This document shows, in pieces, positions 17,996-25,994 of a stretch of DNA of 35,805 nucleotides. The notes below the pieces were generated by a model, which saw nothing but the letters and a program-made list of their open reading frames with translations, searched no databases and was not told the DNA's origin. The translations under genes and the position numbers were made by a program. Each line of letters opens with the position of its first letter. Within the stretch, counting starts at the first letter, position 1. Origin of the DNA: Hellea sp. (lineage in GTDB: Bacteria > Pseudomonadota > Alphaproteobacteria > Caulobacterales > Maricaulaceae); NCBI GenBank assembly GCA_020628495.1, contig JAHDFA010000010.1:1-35805 (forward strand). The letters run 5' to 3'.

Positions 17996-18421
17996 ATGCG
18001 CAAATCACTCATCATCACGCTGGCTATGACAGGTCTGGGTCTATCCTCCTGCGGCGTGCACAAAGTCGTCACAGTTCCGGCCAAGGCAGCTGTCGGAACA
18101 ACAAAATTCGTCGGAAAAGCAGCTGTTGGAACGACAAAAGCCGTTGGAAAAACGGCTGTAGGCGGAACAAAGATGGTTGGAAAAGGCCTCTGGGCCACCG
18201 GCAAAGGTGTCTATTATGTCGGCTCAGTCCCCGTTAAGGTGACGAACGCGGCCCTCGACACAACAGCAAAATTTCTGTCAATCACAACCCAAGTCGTTGA
18301 TCTCACAGGGAAAGTGGTCACCGTGACCCGTGTCGTAAACGCCGCCCGTTTGGAAACCGAATTAGCTGGTTTGAAAACAGCGACGAATGTTCTGTCTGTT
18401 GTTGTCGACGTGGCAAGTTAA
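17996..18421 (+). CDS. Small lipoprotein with 11-residue repeats
   Basis: A 141-residue protein with a lipoprotein signal (lipobox LSSC, Cys19). After a short linker, residues 30-73 contain four tandem 11-residue units: KAAVGTTKFVG, KAAVGTTKAVG, KTAVGGTKMVG and a diverged KGLWATGKGVY. The rest is Val/Thr/Ala-rich (VPVKVTNAALDTTAKFLSI, VVDLTGKVVTVTRVV). Eleven-residue periodicity with Lys and small residues is typical of lipid-binding amphipathic helices such as synucleins, so a role at the outer membrane surface is possible but inferred. The start is supported by AAGGGA 8 bases upstream. No family is recognised. It lies 80 bases after the MoxR block and may be separately transcribed. Confidence 0.8.
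   Translation: MRKSLIITLAMTGLGLSSCGVHKVVTVPAKAAVGTTKFVGKAAVGTTKAVGKTAVGGTKMVGKGLWATGKGVYYVGSVPVKVTNAALDTTAKFLSITTQVVDLTGKVVTVTRVVNAARLETELAGLKTATNVLSVVVDVAS
18083..18214 (+). repeat. Four tandem 33-bp coding repeats (11 aa each)
   Basis: Units start at 18083, 18116, 18149 and 18182, exactly in frame. The first two differ at few bases and encode KAAVGTTKFVG and KAAVGTTKAVG. The third is close and the fourth is diverged. This pattern fits expansion by slippage or recombination, with decay toward the 3' side. Confidence 0.8.
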
Positions 18422-18475
18422 GCCTAAAAATTTTTAATCTAACGGAATTGTCAGGGCCGCGCCATGTACGGTCCT

Positions 18476-18504
18476 TTGCCAATTTTGATTGAATGTGTTA
18501 TATC
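18476..18504 (+). promoter_or_regulatory. Candidate sigma-70-type promoter
   Basis: TTGCCA at 18476-18481 and TATATC at 18499-18504 are separated by 17 bases, 21 bases before the ATG of the following secreted-protein gene. The match to the consensus is fair; the call rests on spacing and position only. Confidence 0.4.
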
Positions 18505-18525
18505 CTCACAAAAGAGGAGTAAGAC

Positions 18526-19149
18526 ATGCGTAAATTTCTGACACTTATCTTGGCCGCAGCCATTATCGGAACGCCTGCTTTTGCGCATGCGCATGGTTTT
18601 GATTCAGACTTCTCCCAAGACATAACAGGCCCATTTAAATTGGAAGTCGTCGTCTCTGAGGATTTAGCACATCGTGCGAATAATCTTCCGAAAAAACTAT
18701 CTGACCGCGGTTCCGGCGGGCGACTGAATTCCGCTTTCTCTAATAATGGGAAATATGGAGATCGCGCTATTGAATATCTTTTGGAAGAAATGGAAGAAGA
18801 ACTGGTTGAAGACTTTGCCAAAAGAGGTCTGACATTATCAGATTCAGCGTCAACACTCTTACGCGTTACGATCAATGAAGTGAAACCAAACCGCCCGACT
18901 TTTAACCAGCTAAAGGAAGATGCTAGTCTTTCATTTCAAAGCTTCGGTATTGGTGGTGCTGATGTGTCAGCCGAGTTTGTATCTGCCAGCGGCACAGTAA
19001 TTGGAACTGCCAATTACGATTATTTTTCCAGCTTCTATGAACGCCCCGCTCAAACCGCCTCAACTTGGACGGATGCGAACCGTGCATTCTCACGCTTCTC
19101 AAAAAGGCTTAGCAAGAAACTCGCAGCAATGGATCCGGGTGCAAGTTAA
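18526..19149 (+). CDS. Secreted protein, weak resemblance to DUF4410-like envelope proteins
   Basis: A 207-residue exported protein with a clear signal peptide (MRKFLTLILAAAIIGTPAFA, then HAHG) and a strong ribosome site AGAGGAG before the ATG. The order of elements is a helix-rich stretch with acidic EEMEEELVEDFAKRGL at about 85-105, then strands around STLLRVTINEVKPNRP and a GIGGADVSAEFVSASGTVIGTANYDY segment, ending in a basic helix (RFSKRLSKKLAA). This layout (a residue stating a binding of helix, then beta strands with ADVSAEFVSASGTVIG) recalls DUF4410/DUF3313-type lipoproteins, but there is no lipobox Cys and the match is only by eye. It ends one base before queE on the other strand. 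Confidence 0.7.
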   Translation: MRKFLTLILAAAIIGTPAFAHAHGFDSDFSQDITGPFKLEVVVSEDLAHRANNLPKKLSDRGSGGRLNSAFSNNGKYGDRAIEYLLEEMEEELVEDFAKRGLTLSDSASTLLRVTINEVKPNRPTFNQLKEDASLSFQSFGIGGADVSAEFVSASGTVIGTANYDYFSSFYERPAQTASTWTDANRAFSRFSKRLSKKLAAMDPGAS

Positions 19150-19150
19150 G

Positions 19151-19792
19151 CTAAGGCACACCAATTGATTTATGCGTTTGAACGGATAGCCGCCATTGCG
19201 GATGTTCTAAGCAATATTGAAAGGCGGCCTGTGAATGGTCCGCCTTTTTTTCTGCGCCCAAATAGCTGTCATCGCGCGGTTGAAGACAGAAATGAGTAAA
19301 GTTCAAATCTGCAAAATCAGAAGGATGGTTTTCGGCTTGCGGGAAAACCAACTTTAGCTCGTCACCGCATGTTTGCACCAGGGGCGCATTCGCTTTTGGC
19401 GACACACAAATCCAATCTATGCCCTCCGGCACAGTTAAAGTACCATTTGTCTCTACCGCAACTTTGAAACCCTTTGCATGCAATGTGTTTATAATCGTCT
19501 CGTCAAGCTGCAGCACAGGCTCCCCGCCTGTACAGACAACCCATCTTTCGCCCTCACCGACCCACAAATTGGCGACTTTCTCGGCGAGCTCTGCTGCATC
19601 ATATTTGCCTCCATTTACGCCGTCAGTTTTGACGAAATCCGTATCGCAGAATTTACAGACTGCCGAGCGGCGGTCCTTTTCCAAGCCTGACCAGAGGTTA
19701 CAGCCCGCAAAGCGTAGAAAGACCGCTACAGTCCCGGCACGAACACCTTCACCCTGAACCGTCAGGAAAATTTCTTTGACGGCGTAACTCAC
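19151..19792 (-). CDS. queE: 7-carboxy-7-deazaguanine synthase (radical SAM)
   Basis: A 213-residue radical SAM enzyme that contracts the ring of 6-carboxytetrahydropterin to 7-carboxy-7-deazaguanine in the queuosine/PreQ0 pathway. The cluster cysteines are C31, C46 and C49, giving CX14CX2C rather than the usual CX3CX2C. This extended loop is known in a proteobacterial QueE subgroup. GEGVRAG near residue 14 and CTGGEP near residue 93 match the substrate- and SAM-binding motifs. The start is GTG and overlaps the queC stop by four bases (GTGA), so the two are coupled. queD and the later genes of the pathway are not in the window. Confidence 0.95.
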   Translation of the reverse strand: MSYAVKEIFLTVQGEGVRAGTVAVFLRFAGCNLWSGLEKDRRSAVCKFCDTDFVKTDGVNGGKYDAAELAEKVANLWVGEGERWVVCTGGEPVLQLDETIINTLHAKGFKVAVETNGTLTVPEGIDWICVSPKANAPLVQTCGDELKLVFPQAENHPSDFADLNFTHFCLQPRDDSYLGAEKKADHSQAAFQYCLEHPQWRLSVQTHKSIGVP

Positions 19793-20499
19793 GATTTTGA
19801 ACCCGAATATTCAGTCCAACCATTCGCTCTCAACTCACAAGCCGGGCATGATCCGCACCCATATCCCCATTCATGCAAGTCCGCGTGAACGCCCTTGTAA
19901 CAGGTATGACTTTTCTTTCGGATAATTTTGACGAGTAAGAGTCCACCAAGGTCATCAGCCAAGTGCCAAGCCCCCGCTTTTGATAGATGCATGAGCGGCG
20001 TGTGAAGCGTAAAGGGTCTATCCAACCCTAGAGAGATTGCATTCATTTGCGCGTCCAAAGTCTCTTTCCGGCAATCCGGATAACCTGAAAAATCCGCTTC
20101 GCACATGCCGGCAACCAGATGCGTAAATCCCCGTCGCCAACCCAAGGCAGCTGCATAATTCAGGAAAATCAAATTTCGACCCGGCACAAATGTCGTCGGC
20201 AAACCATTGGCATGGACGCCGATTTCGACATCACGGGTTAAAGATGTCTCGCTGATTTGTCCTAGTCCCGCGAGGTTGATTATATGATCCGCGCCAAGCT
20301 TATCTCCCCAGTGAGGAAACGCTTTTTGTATCGCCTGCCTAACATCCATTCTGCAGGTCATTTCAATTTCATGACGTTGGCCATAGTCAAAACCAATGGT
20401 TTCGACATGCTCAAAAGACTCCAACGCCCAAGCCAGACAGGTCGCAGAATCTTGTCCTCCCGAAAATAACAGGCCAGCGGTTTGTTTCAATTTCTTCAT
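19789..20499 (-). CDS. queC: 7-cyano-7-deazaguanine synthase
   Basis: A 236-residue enzyme that uses ATP and ammonia to turn 7-carboxy-7-deazaguanine into PreQ0. The PP-loop SGGQDS is at residues 13-18 and the zinc site uses C200, C215, C218 and C221 (CGSCPAC). [16 protein letters not shown] is also typical. The frame is open to 20577, but QueC proteins start a few residues before the PP-loop, so [15 protein letters not shown] at 20499 is preferred; neither start has a strong ribosome site. The gene is followed by queE with a four-base overlap and is divergent from a secreted-protein gene. Confidence 0.95.
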   Translation of the reverse strand: MKKLKQTAGLLFSGGQDSATCLAWALESFEHVETIGFDYGQRHEIEMTCRMDVRQAIQKAFPHWGDKLGADHIINLAGLGQISETSLTRDVEIGVHANGLPTTFVPGRNLIFLNYAAALGWRRGFTHLVAGMCEADFSGYPDCRKETLDAQMNAISLGLDRPFTLHTPLMHLSKAGAWHLADDLGGLLLVKIIRKKSHTCYKGVHADLHEWGYGCGSCPACELRANGWTEYSGSKS

Positions 20500-20606
20500 C
20501 GACAGGCGCTTAGCGGATTGCCGTCTTTCCGCCAAGTCATGTGCGCACGCCAGTTTTAGCAAGCGAAGTCCTCTCATGACGGCACGCGAATTGCAGGGTG
20601 TGCCTC

Positions 20607-21131
20607 ATGCAGAATCGCCTCAAAAAACTCTCCATGCTTCAGGGTAAAAAGCGTTACTTAGTTTTCGGCTTATTGGCCCTAGAAGTGCTGAGCCTGCCGG
20701 CAGCAGCGCAAATTGTTCACCGCGTCGCCTTTGATATTCGGCCAGTTGTAACAGCAGTTGAAATTCCAACGGCAGAACCGGGAATGTCACGTTTTCTGGT
20801 GGCATCCAATGCCGGCTTTAGCGTCAAGGCGAGCAATGTTGTGGGAGATGTCTCCGTGGCGGTTCATGTCAGCGGCACGATGAGTGACGTCAGTCGTTTT
20901 GGTGATGCTGCGCAATTACCGGGTCCGGCAACGGGATGTGCCATTGCGTCGGGTATGCGTTCTGATATTTACGTTGCTGACCGAAAGACCGCTGCATCAC
21001 CCGGAACGCCGCCACAGCAAGCAGTCATATTTGAATTCAAATATGACTCGGATGCCCGCCCTGCAATCGAATTCATCCCGGGTAATGACGACACATCAAG
21101 CCTTCAAAAGTGTCAGAAGGCGACCAGCTAA
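20607..21131 (+). CDS. Secreted protein, unknown function
   Basis: A 174-residue exported protein. The ATG at 20607 gives MQNRLKKLSMLQGKKRYLVF with a hydrophobic core ending at SLPAAAQ; CAGGG lies about 8 bases upstream. A GTG at 20598 and an ATG at 20634 are alternatives. The mature part looks beta-rich (IVHRVAFDIRPVVTAVEI, FLVASNAGFSVKASNVVGDVSVAVHVSG) with two Cys (CAIASG and near the end), and might be an Ig-like or pilin-like fold, but no family is recognised. The gene holds a 26-bp perfect palindrome. Its TAA lies within the four bases it shares with the end of convergent recQ. Confidence 0.7.
   Translation: MQNRLKKLSMLQGKKRYLVFGLLALEVLSLPAAAQIVHRVAFDIRPVVTAVEIPTAEPGMSRFLVASNAGFSVKASNVVGDVSVAVHVSGTMSDVSRFGDAAQLPGPATGCAIASGMRSDIYVADRKTAASPGTPPQQAVIFEFKYDSDARPAIEFIPGNDDTSSLQKCQKATS
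21023..21048. repeat. 26-bp perfect palindrome inside a coding region
   Basis: The half AGTCATATTTGAA (21023-21035) is followed without spacer by its exact complement (21036-21048). It encodes part of AVIFEFKYDS in the secreted-protein gene. The axis is an EcoRI-type GAATTC centre. A match of 13 independent base pairs is not expected by chance in a window this size. Role unknown. Confidence 0.9.
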
Positions 21132-22924
21132 TCGCCTAATTCAGCTAAAAAGGCCTCGCCAAAGCGGTCAAATTTACTCGGCCCAATACCACTGACATCC
21201 AGCATTTCATCGCGGGTCTTTGGCTTGCGAGAAACCATATCAATCAAAGTTGCATCAGAGAAAATAACGAAAGCGGGCTTGCCAAGTTGTTTGGCAAAAT
21301 CCATCCGCAGGGCTTTCAGGCGGGATAGAAGCTCTGAGTCTCTCTCATCAAAAGACGGGTTTTTCGAATATGAGGGTTTTCGCCTTTTGGAAGATTTTGC
21401 GGCTTTCTTAGGTGTCGGATCTTTACATTTGAATGGTTCGTCATTTTCCAGAACGGCCTGCGCTTTGGGCTGAATTTCCAAGCGGCCATAGGCTTCCATA
21501 TTCACATTCAAATAACGCAAAGCGACAGCCTGTCTCAATAGGCCTTGAAACCATTGGCGGGATTTATCCGATATTCCATAGACCGGTAATTTATCATGTT
21601 CATACTGCAGGATACGCGGCGTTTCTTCGCCCCGAGCAACGCCAATGACATGAGTCGCGCCAAAACGTTGACCTGTGGCAGCAATGGCTCCGAATAGAGC
21701 TTTCGCCTCGGCCGTCGCATCTATCAGGTCAGGCGGATTAAGGCATATATCGCAATTTCCGCAAGGTTCTGATGTCTCGCCAAAATAGGCCATCAAAACC
21801 TGCCGTCTGCATTTAGACGCCTCGCAATATCCGAGCAAGGCATCCAGACGCCGATGTTCACGCATCTGATGATCCGTATCTGATCCGTCATCAGCGATAA
21901 ATTGACGGCGCATGCGTATGTCATCCAGTGCAAAAATTAATCCCGTTTCCGAGGGCGCTCCGTCCCGGCCTGCGCGGCCAATTTCCTGATAATATGCCTC
22001 AAGAGAGCTGGGCAGGTTCAGATGATATACAAACCGTACATTGGATTTATCAATGCCCATACCGAACGCGATAGTTGCCACGATGACGACCGCCGGTTCC
22101 GCCAGAAACCGTTCTTGAGTTTCAAACCGAACTTCTGAGGACAGACCTGCATGATAAGGTAATGCGTTAAATCCCTCTTCGCGTAATATTTCCGCATATT
22201 TTTCGGTGTTTTTGCGCGAGAGGCAATAGACGATACCGGACTCCCCGCGCTGGCTCTCCATCCAAGCGAGTAATTGCTGGGTTCGGTTGGTTAGCGACGA
22301 GACGGTCAAACTGAGATTGGGACGGTCAAAGCCATGAACAATAATCTCGCCCTGCCCCGCGAAAAGTTGCTCCGCAATGTCTTTTCGGGTGGAGGCGTCA
22401 GCCGTAGCCGTGAAGGCGGCCACGCCCGCGTTTGGAAATAGCACTTTCAATTGGCTCAGGTCAGCATATTCCGGGCGAAAAGCCGGTCCCCATTTGGATA
22501 CGCAATGCGCTTCGTCCACCACGAACAATGCCGGGTCCAAGGCCTTCATTGCAGACAGCATTCGAGACTGCATCAAACGTTCGGGAGAAAGATAGAGGAG
22601 TTTTGTACGTCCCTGCGCTACGTCTTTCCATTGCGACACATTCTCTTCACGAGATTGTCCGGAATGGATCGCTGACACGGATACGCCATTGGCCCGCAAC
22701 CCTGCGGCCTGATTATCCATCAGCGCGACGAGGGGCGAAATCACAATGGTTGGCCTGTCCAGCAACTGACTTGGAACTTGATAGCAAATCGATTTTCCCG
22801 CGCCTGTTGGCATGACTGCCAGTACATTTTTGCCGGACAATATGAGGTCGACAATATCGGCCTGTCCAGGGCGAAAGGCCTTGTGTCCGAAGCTCTCGGA
22901 CAAAATTTCTAATGGTGTGCTCAT
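21128..22924 (-). CDS. recQ: ATP-dependent DNA helicase RecQ
   Basis: A 598-residue 3'-5' DNA helicase for recombination and fork repair. The start at 22924 is supported by AAGGGA six bases upstream; the frame is open to 22987, but that adds 21 residues of unlikely sequence. The helicase core begins FRPGQADIVDLIL and has Walker A MPTGAGKS (about 39-45), the VDEAHC box and the motif VI region YQEIGRAGRDG. The RecQ zinc cysteines appear as CEASKCRR and CGNCDIC. A C-terminal HRDC domain is complete (LLSRLKALRMDFAKQ, FIFSDATLIDM, ISGIGPSKFDRFG-like). It overlaps the convergent secreted-protein gene by four bases. Confidence 0.96.
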   Translation of the reverse strand: MSTPLEILSESFGHKAFRPGQADIVDLILSGKNVLAVMPTGAGKSICYQVPSQLLDRPTIVISPLVALMDNQAAGLRANGVSVSAIHSGQSREENVSQWKDVAQGRTKLLYLSPERLMQSRMLSAMKALDPALFVVDEAHCVSKWGPAFRPEYADLSQLKVLFPNAGVAAFTATADASTRKDIAEQLFAGQGEIIVHGFDRPNLSLTVSSLTNRTQQLLAWMESQRGESGIVYCLSRKNTEKYAEILREEGFNALPYHAGLSSEVRFETQERFLAEPAVVIVATIAFGMGIDKSNVRFVYHLNLPSSLEAYYQEIGRAGRDGAPSETGLIFALDDIRMRRQFIADDGSDTDHQMREHRRLDALLGYCEASKCRRQVLMAYFGETSEPCGNCDICLNPPDLIDATAEAKALFGAIAATGQRFGATHVIGVARGEETPRILQYEHDKLPVYGISDKSRQWFQGLLRQAVALRYLNVNMEAYGRLEIQPKAQAVLENDEPFKCKDPTPKKAAKSSKRRKPSYSKNPSFDERDSELLSRLKALRMDFAKQLGKPAFVIFSDATLIDMVSRKPKTRDEMLDVSGIGPSKFDRFGEAFLAELGD

Positions 22925-22951
22925 CCCGTTCCCTTGGCGTGGATTGTCCGA

Positions 22952-22981
22952 GTCGGCAAGTTGCGTCAGCAAGTCGCCGAC
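22952..22981 (-). other. Hairpin in the recQ leader
   Basis: GTCGGC (22952-22957) pairs with GCCGAC (22976-22981), and inside it TTGC (22961-22964) pairs with GCAA (22969-22972) around a four-base loop, with a three-by-three internal bulge. It lies 28 bases upstream of the recQ start. No U-run follows, so it is not a terminator. Confidence 0.45.
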
Positions 22982-23004
22982 ATTCACGCAAAGAGCCTTT
23001 TACA

Positions 23005-23026
23005 CTATCGACGCAAAGTGCGATAG
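23005..23026 (+). repeat. Inverted repeat next to the ABC exporter start
   Basis: CTATCG (23005-23010) and CGATAG (23021-23026) flank ten bases, ending nine bases before the ATG at 23036. The left part of the spacer holds ACGCAAAG, which also occurs at 22986-22993, 25 bases apart start to start. It could be an operator or a leader hairpin. It is short enough to be chance. Confidence 0.35.
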
Positions 23027-23035
23027 CGCCCAAAC

Positions 23036-24916
23036 ATGTCGACCCATTCAACAGATTCATCACGTAGCGCAGGTGCGGCCTTCGCAGCAAAAATTGACCG
23101 AGATAAAGCGGGACGGACAAAGGCCAGATCCCTGCGTCCGCTTGTAAAACTATGGCCGTTTATCAGCCATTATCCCGGACAAGTCATCGCCTTTCTGGTT
23201 TTCCTAACGCTGTCTGCCTTGGGCAGTTTGGCCATGCCTTGGATTGTTAAGATAATCATTGATTGTGGATTTGGGGCAAGCTCTGAGAACATCGCGATTT
23301 GTGCTTCAATTGGTAATGAGAGTAATGCATCTCTAGCGCCCTATTTTATACTGGCAGGCATATTTTCAATCTTATTCGCGGTAGCCGGCGCACTTCGTTT
23401 TTTCTTTATCACACGCTTGGGCCAACGCGTCATTGCAGACATTCGGAAGGCGGTATTCGACAGTCTCACATACTTATCTCCAGCTTATTTCGAACGAGTT
23501 CGTACAGGAGAAGTTTTATCACGACTAACAACAGACACGACGCTCGTTGAAACTGTAATTACCGGATCTGTTAGCTTCGCATTGCGCTCAATCGCCACAA
23601 TCATTGGTGCCATTTTCATGATGTTTTTCTTGTCATGGAAATTGGCGCTAATGGTATTGGCTATTGCACCAGCAATGATTTTACCACTCATCGTCATTGG
23701 CCCTAAAATTAAACTCTATTCTCGTGATAGCCAAGATAGATTAGCCGATGCTTCTGCACGTGCGGGAGAAGCCATTAGTGGCATTCAAACCGTCCAAGCC
23801 TACACGGAAGAAGCTGGAGAACGGCGCCGGTTCAGCGGTGATATTGAAAGTAGCTATATTGCCCAAAGAAAAAGAATAACGATTCAATCCATCCTCACGG
23901 CTATCATGTTTATCATAGCGTTTTCCGGTATAATAATTATATTCTACTTCGGTGCTGGGTTAGTGCGAGATGGTGAACTGACCGGTGGTGGTATCACGGC
24001 ATTTTCGTTCCTTGCTTTTATGGCCATAGGCGGAGCAAGCTCACTGACAGAAACCTTTACCAACCTCTTGCGCGCAGCGGGAGCGGCCGATCGATTAGTT
24101 GAAATTTGGGACGAGACACCCACGATTACTGCACCAGAAAGTCCTGTCACGCTCCCCAAAATCGATGGAGATGTCGCATTCCAATCTGTCGATTTTGCCT
24201 ATCCGACGCGGCAAGAACGCGCCGCTTTGACGGATATTTCCTTCACTATTTCATCAGGTGAAACAGTCGCTTTGGTCGGGCCTAGCGGCGCGGGGAAATC
24301 CACGGTCTTTCAGCTATTGCTGCGGTTTTATGATATTCAGAACGGGTCAATCACGCTTGACGAGACAGACATACGTCGTCTGGAGCCTGAGGCCCTTCGG
24401 TCTCATATCGCGGTCGTTCAACAAAGCGCACCTCTATTTTCCGGAACTCCTTATGAAAATATTGGATATGGAAAAGAGGGTGCGACTGAGAACGAAATTA
24501 TTGCGGCTGCAAAGGCCGCCTATGCGCATGATTTTATAATGGCTCTGCCCGATGGATATGCCACAGACCTTGGAGAACAAGGCGCAACTTTATCAGGCGG
24601 TCAACGGCAGAGGATTGCAATCGCCCGGGCCATATTGCGGGACGCCCCTATATTATTACTGGATGAAGCAACCTCGGCACTTGACTCAGAATCAGAACAG
24701 GCTGTCCAAAAGGCTTTTGAACAGGCGTCGCGAAACAGAACAACTTTGGTTATCGCCCATAGGCTTTCAACAGTGTTGAAAGCTGACCGGATTATTGTTT
24801 TGGATGACGGCAAGATTGTTGAAACCGGGACTCATGCGGAACTGGTCCAAAAAAATGGTCTTTATGCAAGGCTTGCAAAAATCCAATTTGAGCAAGGTGC
24901 GGTCCTCTCATCTTGA
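23036..24916 (+). CDS. ABC exporter, fused permease and ATPase
   Basis: A 626-residue type IV ABC exporter half-transporter. The N-terminal region is basic, followed by six membrane segments (for example VIAFLVFLTLSALGSLAM near residue 50 and ILAGIFSILFAVAGAL near 105). The coupling-helix region is followed by the ATPase: Walker A GPSGAGKST near residues 417-425, Q-loop QQSAPLF, signature LSGGQ, Walker B ILLLDEAT and H-loop IAHRLST. It resembles MsbA/BmrA-type lipid or drug exporters; the substrate cannot be told from sequence. The gene stands alone, divergent from recQ and convergent with the gluconolactonase gene. No clear ribosome site precedes the ATG. Confidence 0.93.
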   Translation: MSTHSTDSSRSAGAAFAAKIDRDKAGRTKARSLRPLVKLWPFISHYPGQVIAFLVFLTLSALGSLAMPWIVKIIIDCGFGASSENIAICASIGNESNASLAPYFILAGIFSILFAVAGALRFFFITRLGQRVIADIRKAVFDSLTYLSPAYFERVRTGEVLSRLTTDTTLVETVITGSVSFALRSIATIIGAIFMMFFLSWKLALMVLAIAPAMILPLIVIGPKIKLYSRDSQDRLADASARAGEAISGIQTVQAYTEEAGERRRFSGDIESSYIAQRKRITIQSILTAIMFIIAFSGIIIIFYFGAGLVRDGELTGGGITAFSFLAFMAIGGASSLTETFTNLLRAAGAADRLVEIWDETPTITAPESPVTLPKIDGDVAFQSVDFAYPTRQERAALTDISFTISSGETVALVGPSGAGKSTVFQLLLRFYDIQNGSITLDETDIRRLEPEALRSHIAVVQQSAPLFSGTPYENIGYGKEGATENEIIAAAKAAYAHDFIMALPDGYATDLGEQGATLSGGQRQRIAIARAILRDAPILLLDEATSALDSESEQAVQKAFEQASRNRTTLVIAHRLSTVLKADRIIVLDDGKIVETGTHAELVQKNGLYARLAKIQFEQGAVLSS

Positions 24917-24944
24917 TGGTCAAAGCCATTCAATCTTTTGTTCC

Positions 24945-25979
24945 CTAGAAGCCGTGACCTTTGACACTGGTTCGGGTTCTCGCCAGAAATGTGTGTGACG
25001 TCATATAAAGGTCGCGACCATCTTTTCCACCGAAGGTCACATTGGCAATCGCAGTCCCTGTCGAAATAAGACCCAGTTTTTCGCCTGTCGGGGACATAAT
25101 CCAAATTCCGCCTGGGCCGGTGGCGAAGAGCGTTCCATCTTCAGCCACCGCCATGCCATCCGGATTGCCTTTCAGGCCTGATTTCAGTTCCTTAAAGCCT
25201 TCCGCTATCACGCGGGCATTAGAAATATTTCCAGTTGGGGAAACATCATAGGCTGTCCAATTCGCCGTCTCAGGATCGGAATTTGCGACATAGAGTGTAC
25301 GCTCATCCGGCGATAAAATAATGCCATTAGGCCGTTTAATGTTTTTATCGATAAGCTTCAATGAACCATTTGGATAGAGCGCAAAAACTCCGCTGAAATC
25401 CAACTCTTTTACCGGACTATCATCTTGCTCTTTCAGCCCATAGGGTGGGTCGGTGAAATAGATAATGCCGGAACTGTGAAGCGTCGCATCATTTGGGCTA
25501 TTTAGCTTTTTGCCTTCAAAATTATCAGCCAACACAGTCCGGGCTTTGGTTTTTATGTTCTGCCGCCAGAGCGTTCGGTTGCCATGATCAGGCACAATCA
25601 AATGCTCCGCATCTTGGAGAATAAGACCATTCGCACCCGGGGTAGAGGTATGCTCAGACTTTGGCGGCACGGCGCCTGATGGGCGCATATATTCGGTAAG
25701 ACCTTCGCCGTCCTTATATTTCCAAATCGTATTTTTTGGAACGTCGGTAAACAAAAGGGCGTCAAGATTTTCCACCCAGACCGGACCTTCTGACCATCTA
25801 AAATCCCCACCCAATTTTTCTATTTTGGCCTTGGGGTCAATCAATCCGCTATGCGTTGTCGAAATTGTGCCAATGGTTTCGAAAAGCTCCGCGTCGGATT
25901 TTTGCGGTTTGCTTTGAAGCGCCGCCTCCCCGCAGCCTGACAAACAAACTGTAGAAACACATATGAGGAGTGTGCGCAT
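24945..25979 (-). CDS. SMP-30/gluconolactonase family lipoprotein
   Basis: A 344-residue exported lipoprotein (lipobox LSGC, Cys16) with a six-bladed SMP-30/gluconolactonase propeller. The family's metal-binding positions are visible as the Glu in SEGPVWV, the Asn in NSPNDATL and the Asp in NPDGMAV. Other typical motifs are FTDPPYGL and RPNGIILSPDE. It probably hydrolyses a sugar lactone such as glucono-1,5-lactone outside the cytoplasm; the exact substrate is inferred. GGAG lies six bases before the ATG, and the glk stop is only 15 bases upstream, so it is the last gene of the zwf operon. Its envelope location sets it apart from the cytosolic enzymes encoded with it. Confidence 0.88.
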   Translation of the reverse strand: MRTLLICVSTVCLSGCGEAALQSKPQKSDAELFETIGTISTTHSGLIDPKAKIEKLGGDFRWSEGPVWVENLDALLFTDVPKNTIWKYKDGEGLTEYMRPSGAVPPKSEHTSTPGANGLILQDAEHLIVPDHGNRTLWRQNIKTKARTVLADNFEGKKLNSPNDATLHSSGIIYFTDPPYGLKEQDDSPVKELDFSGVFALYPNGSLKLIDKNIKRPNGIILSPDERTLYVANSDPETANWTAYDVSPTGNISNARVIAEGFKELKSGLKGNPDGMAVAEDGTLFATGPGGIWIMSPTGEKLGLISTGTAIANVTFGGKDGRDLYMTSHTFLARTRTSVKGHGF

Positions 25980-25994
25980 GGAAATCTCCGAATT

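Noticed and set aside
20500-20606. Possible PreQ1 riboswitch before queC
   Set aside because: No match to the conserved A-rich tail and pseudoknot pattern of known PreQ1 classes.
22925-23035. SOS (LexA) box before recQ
   Set aside because: No GTTC-N7-GTTC or related palindrome was found.
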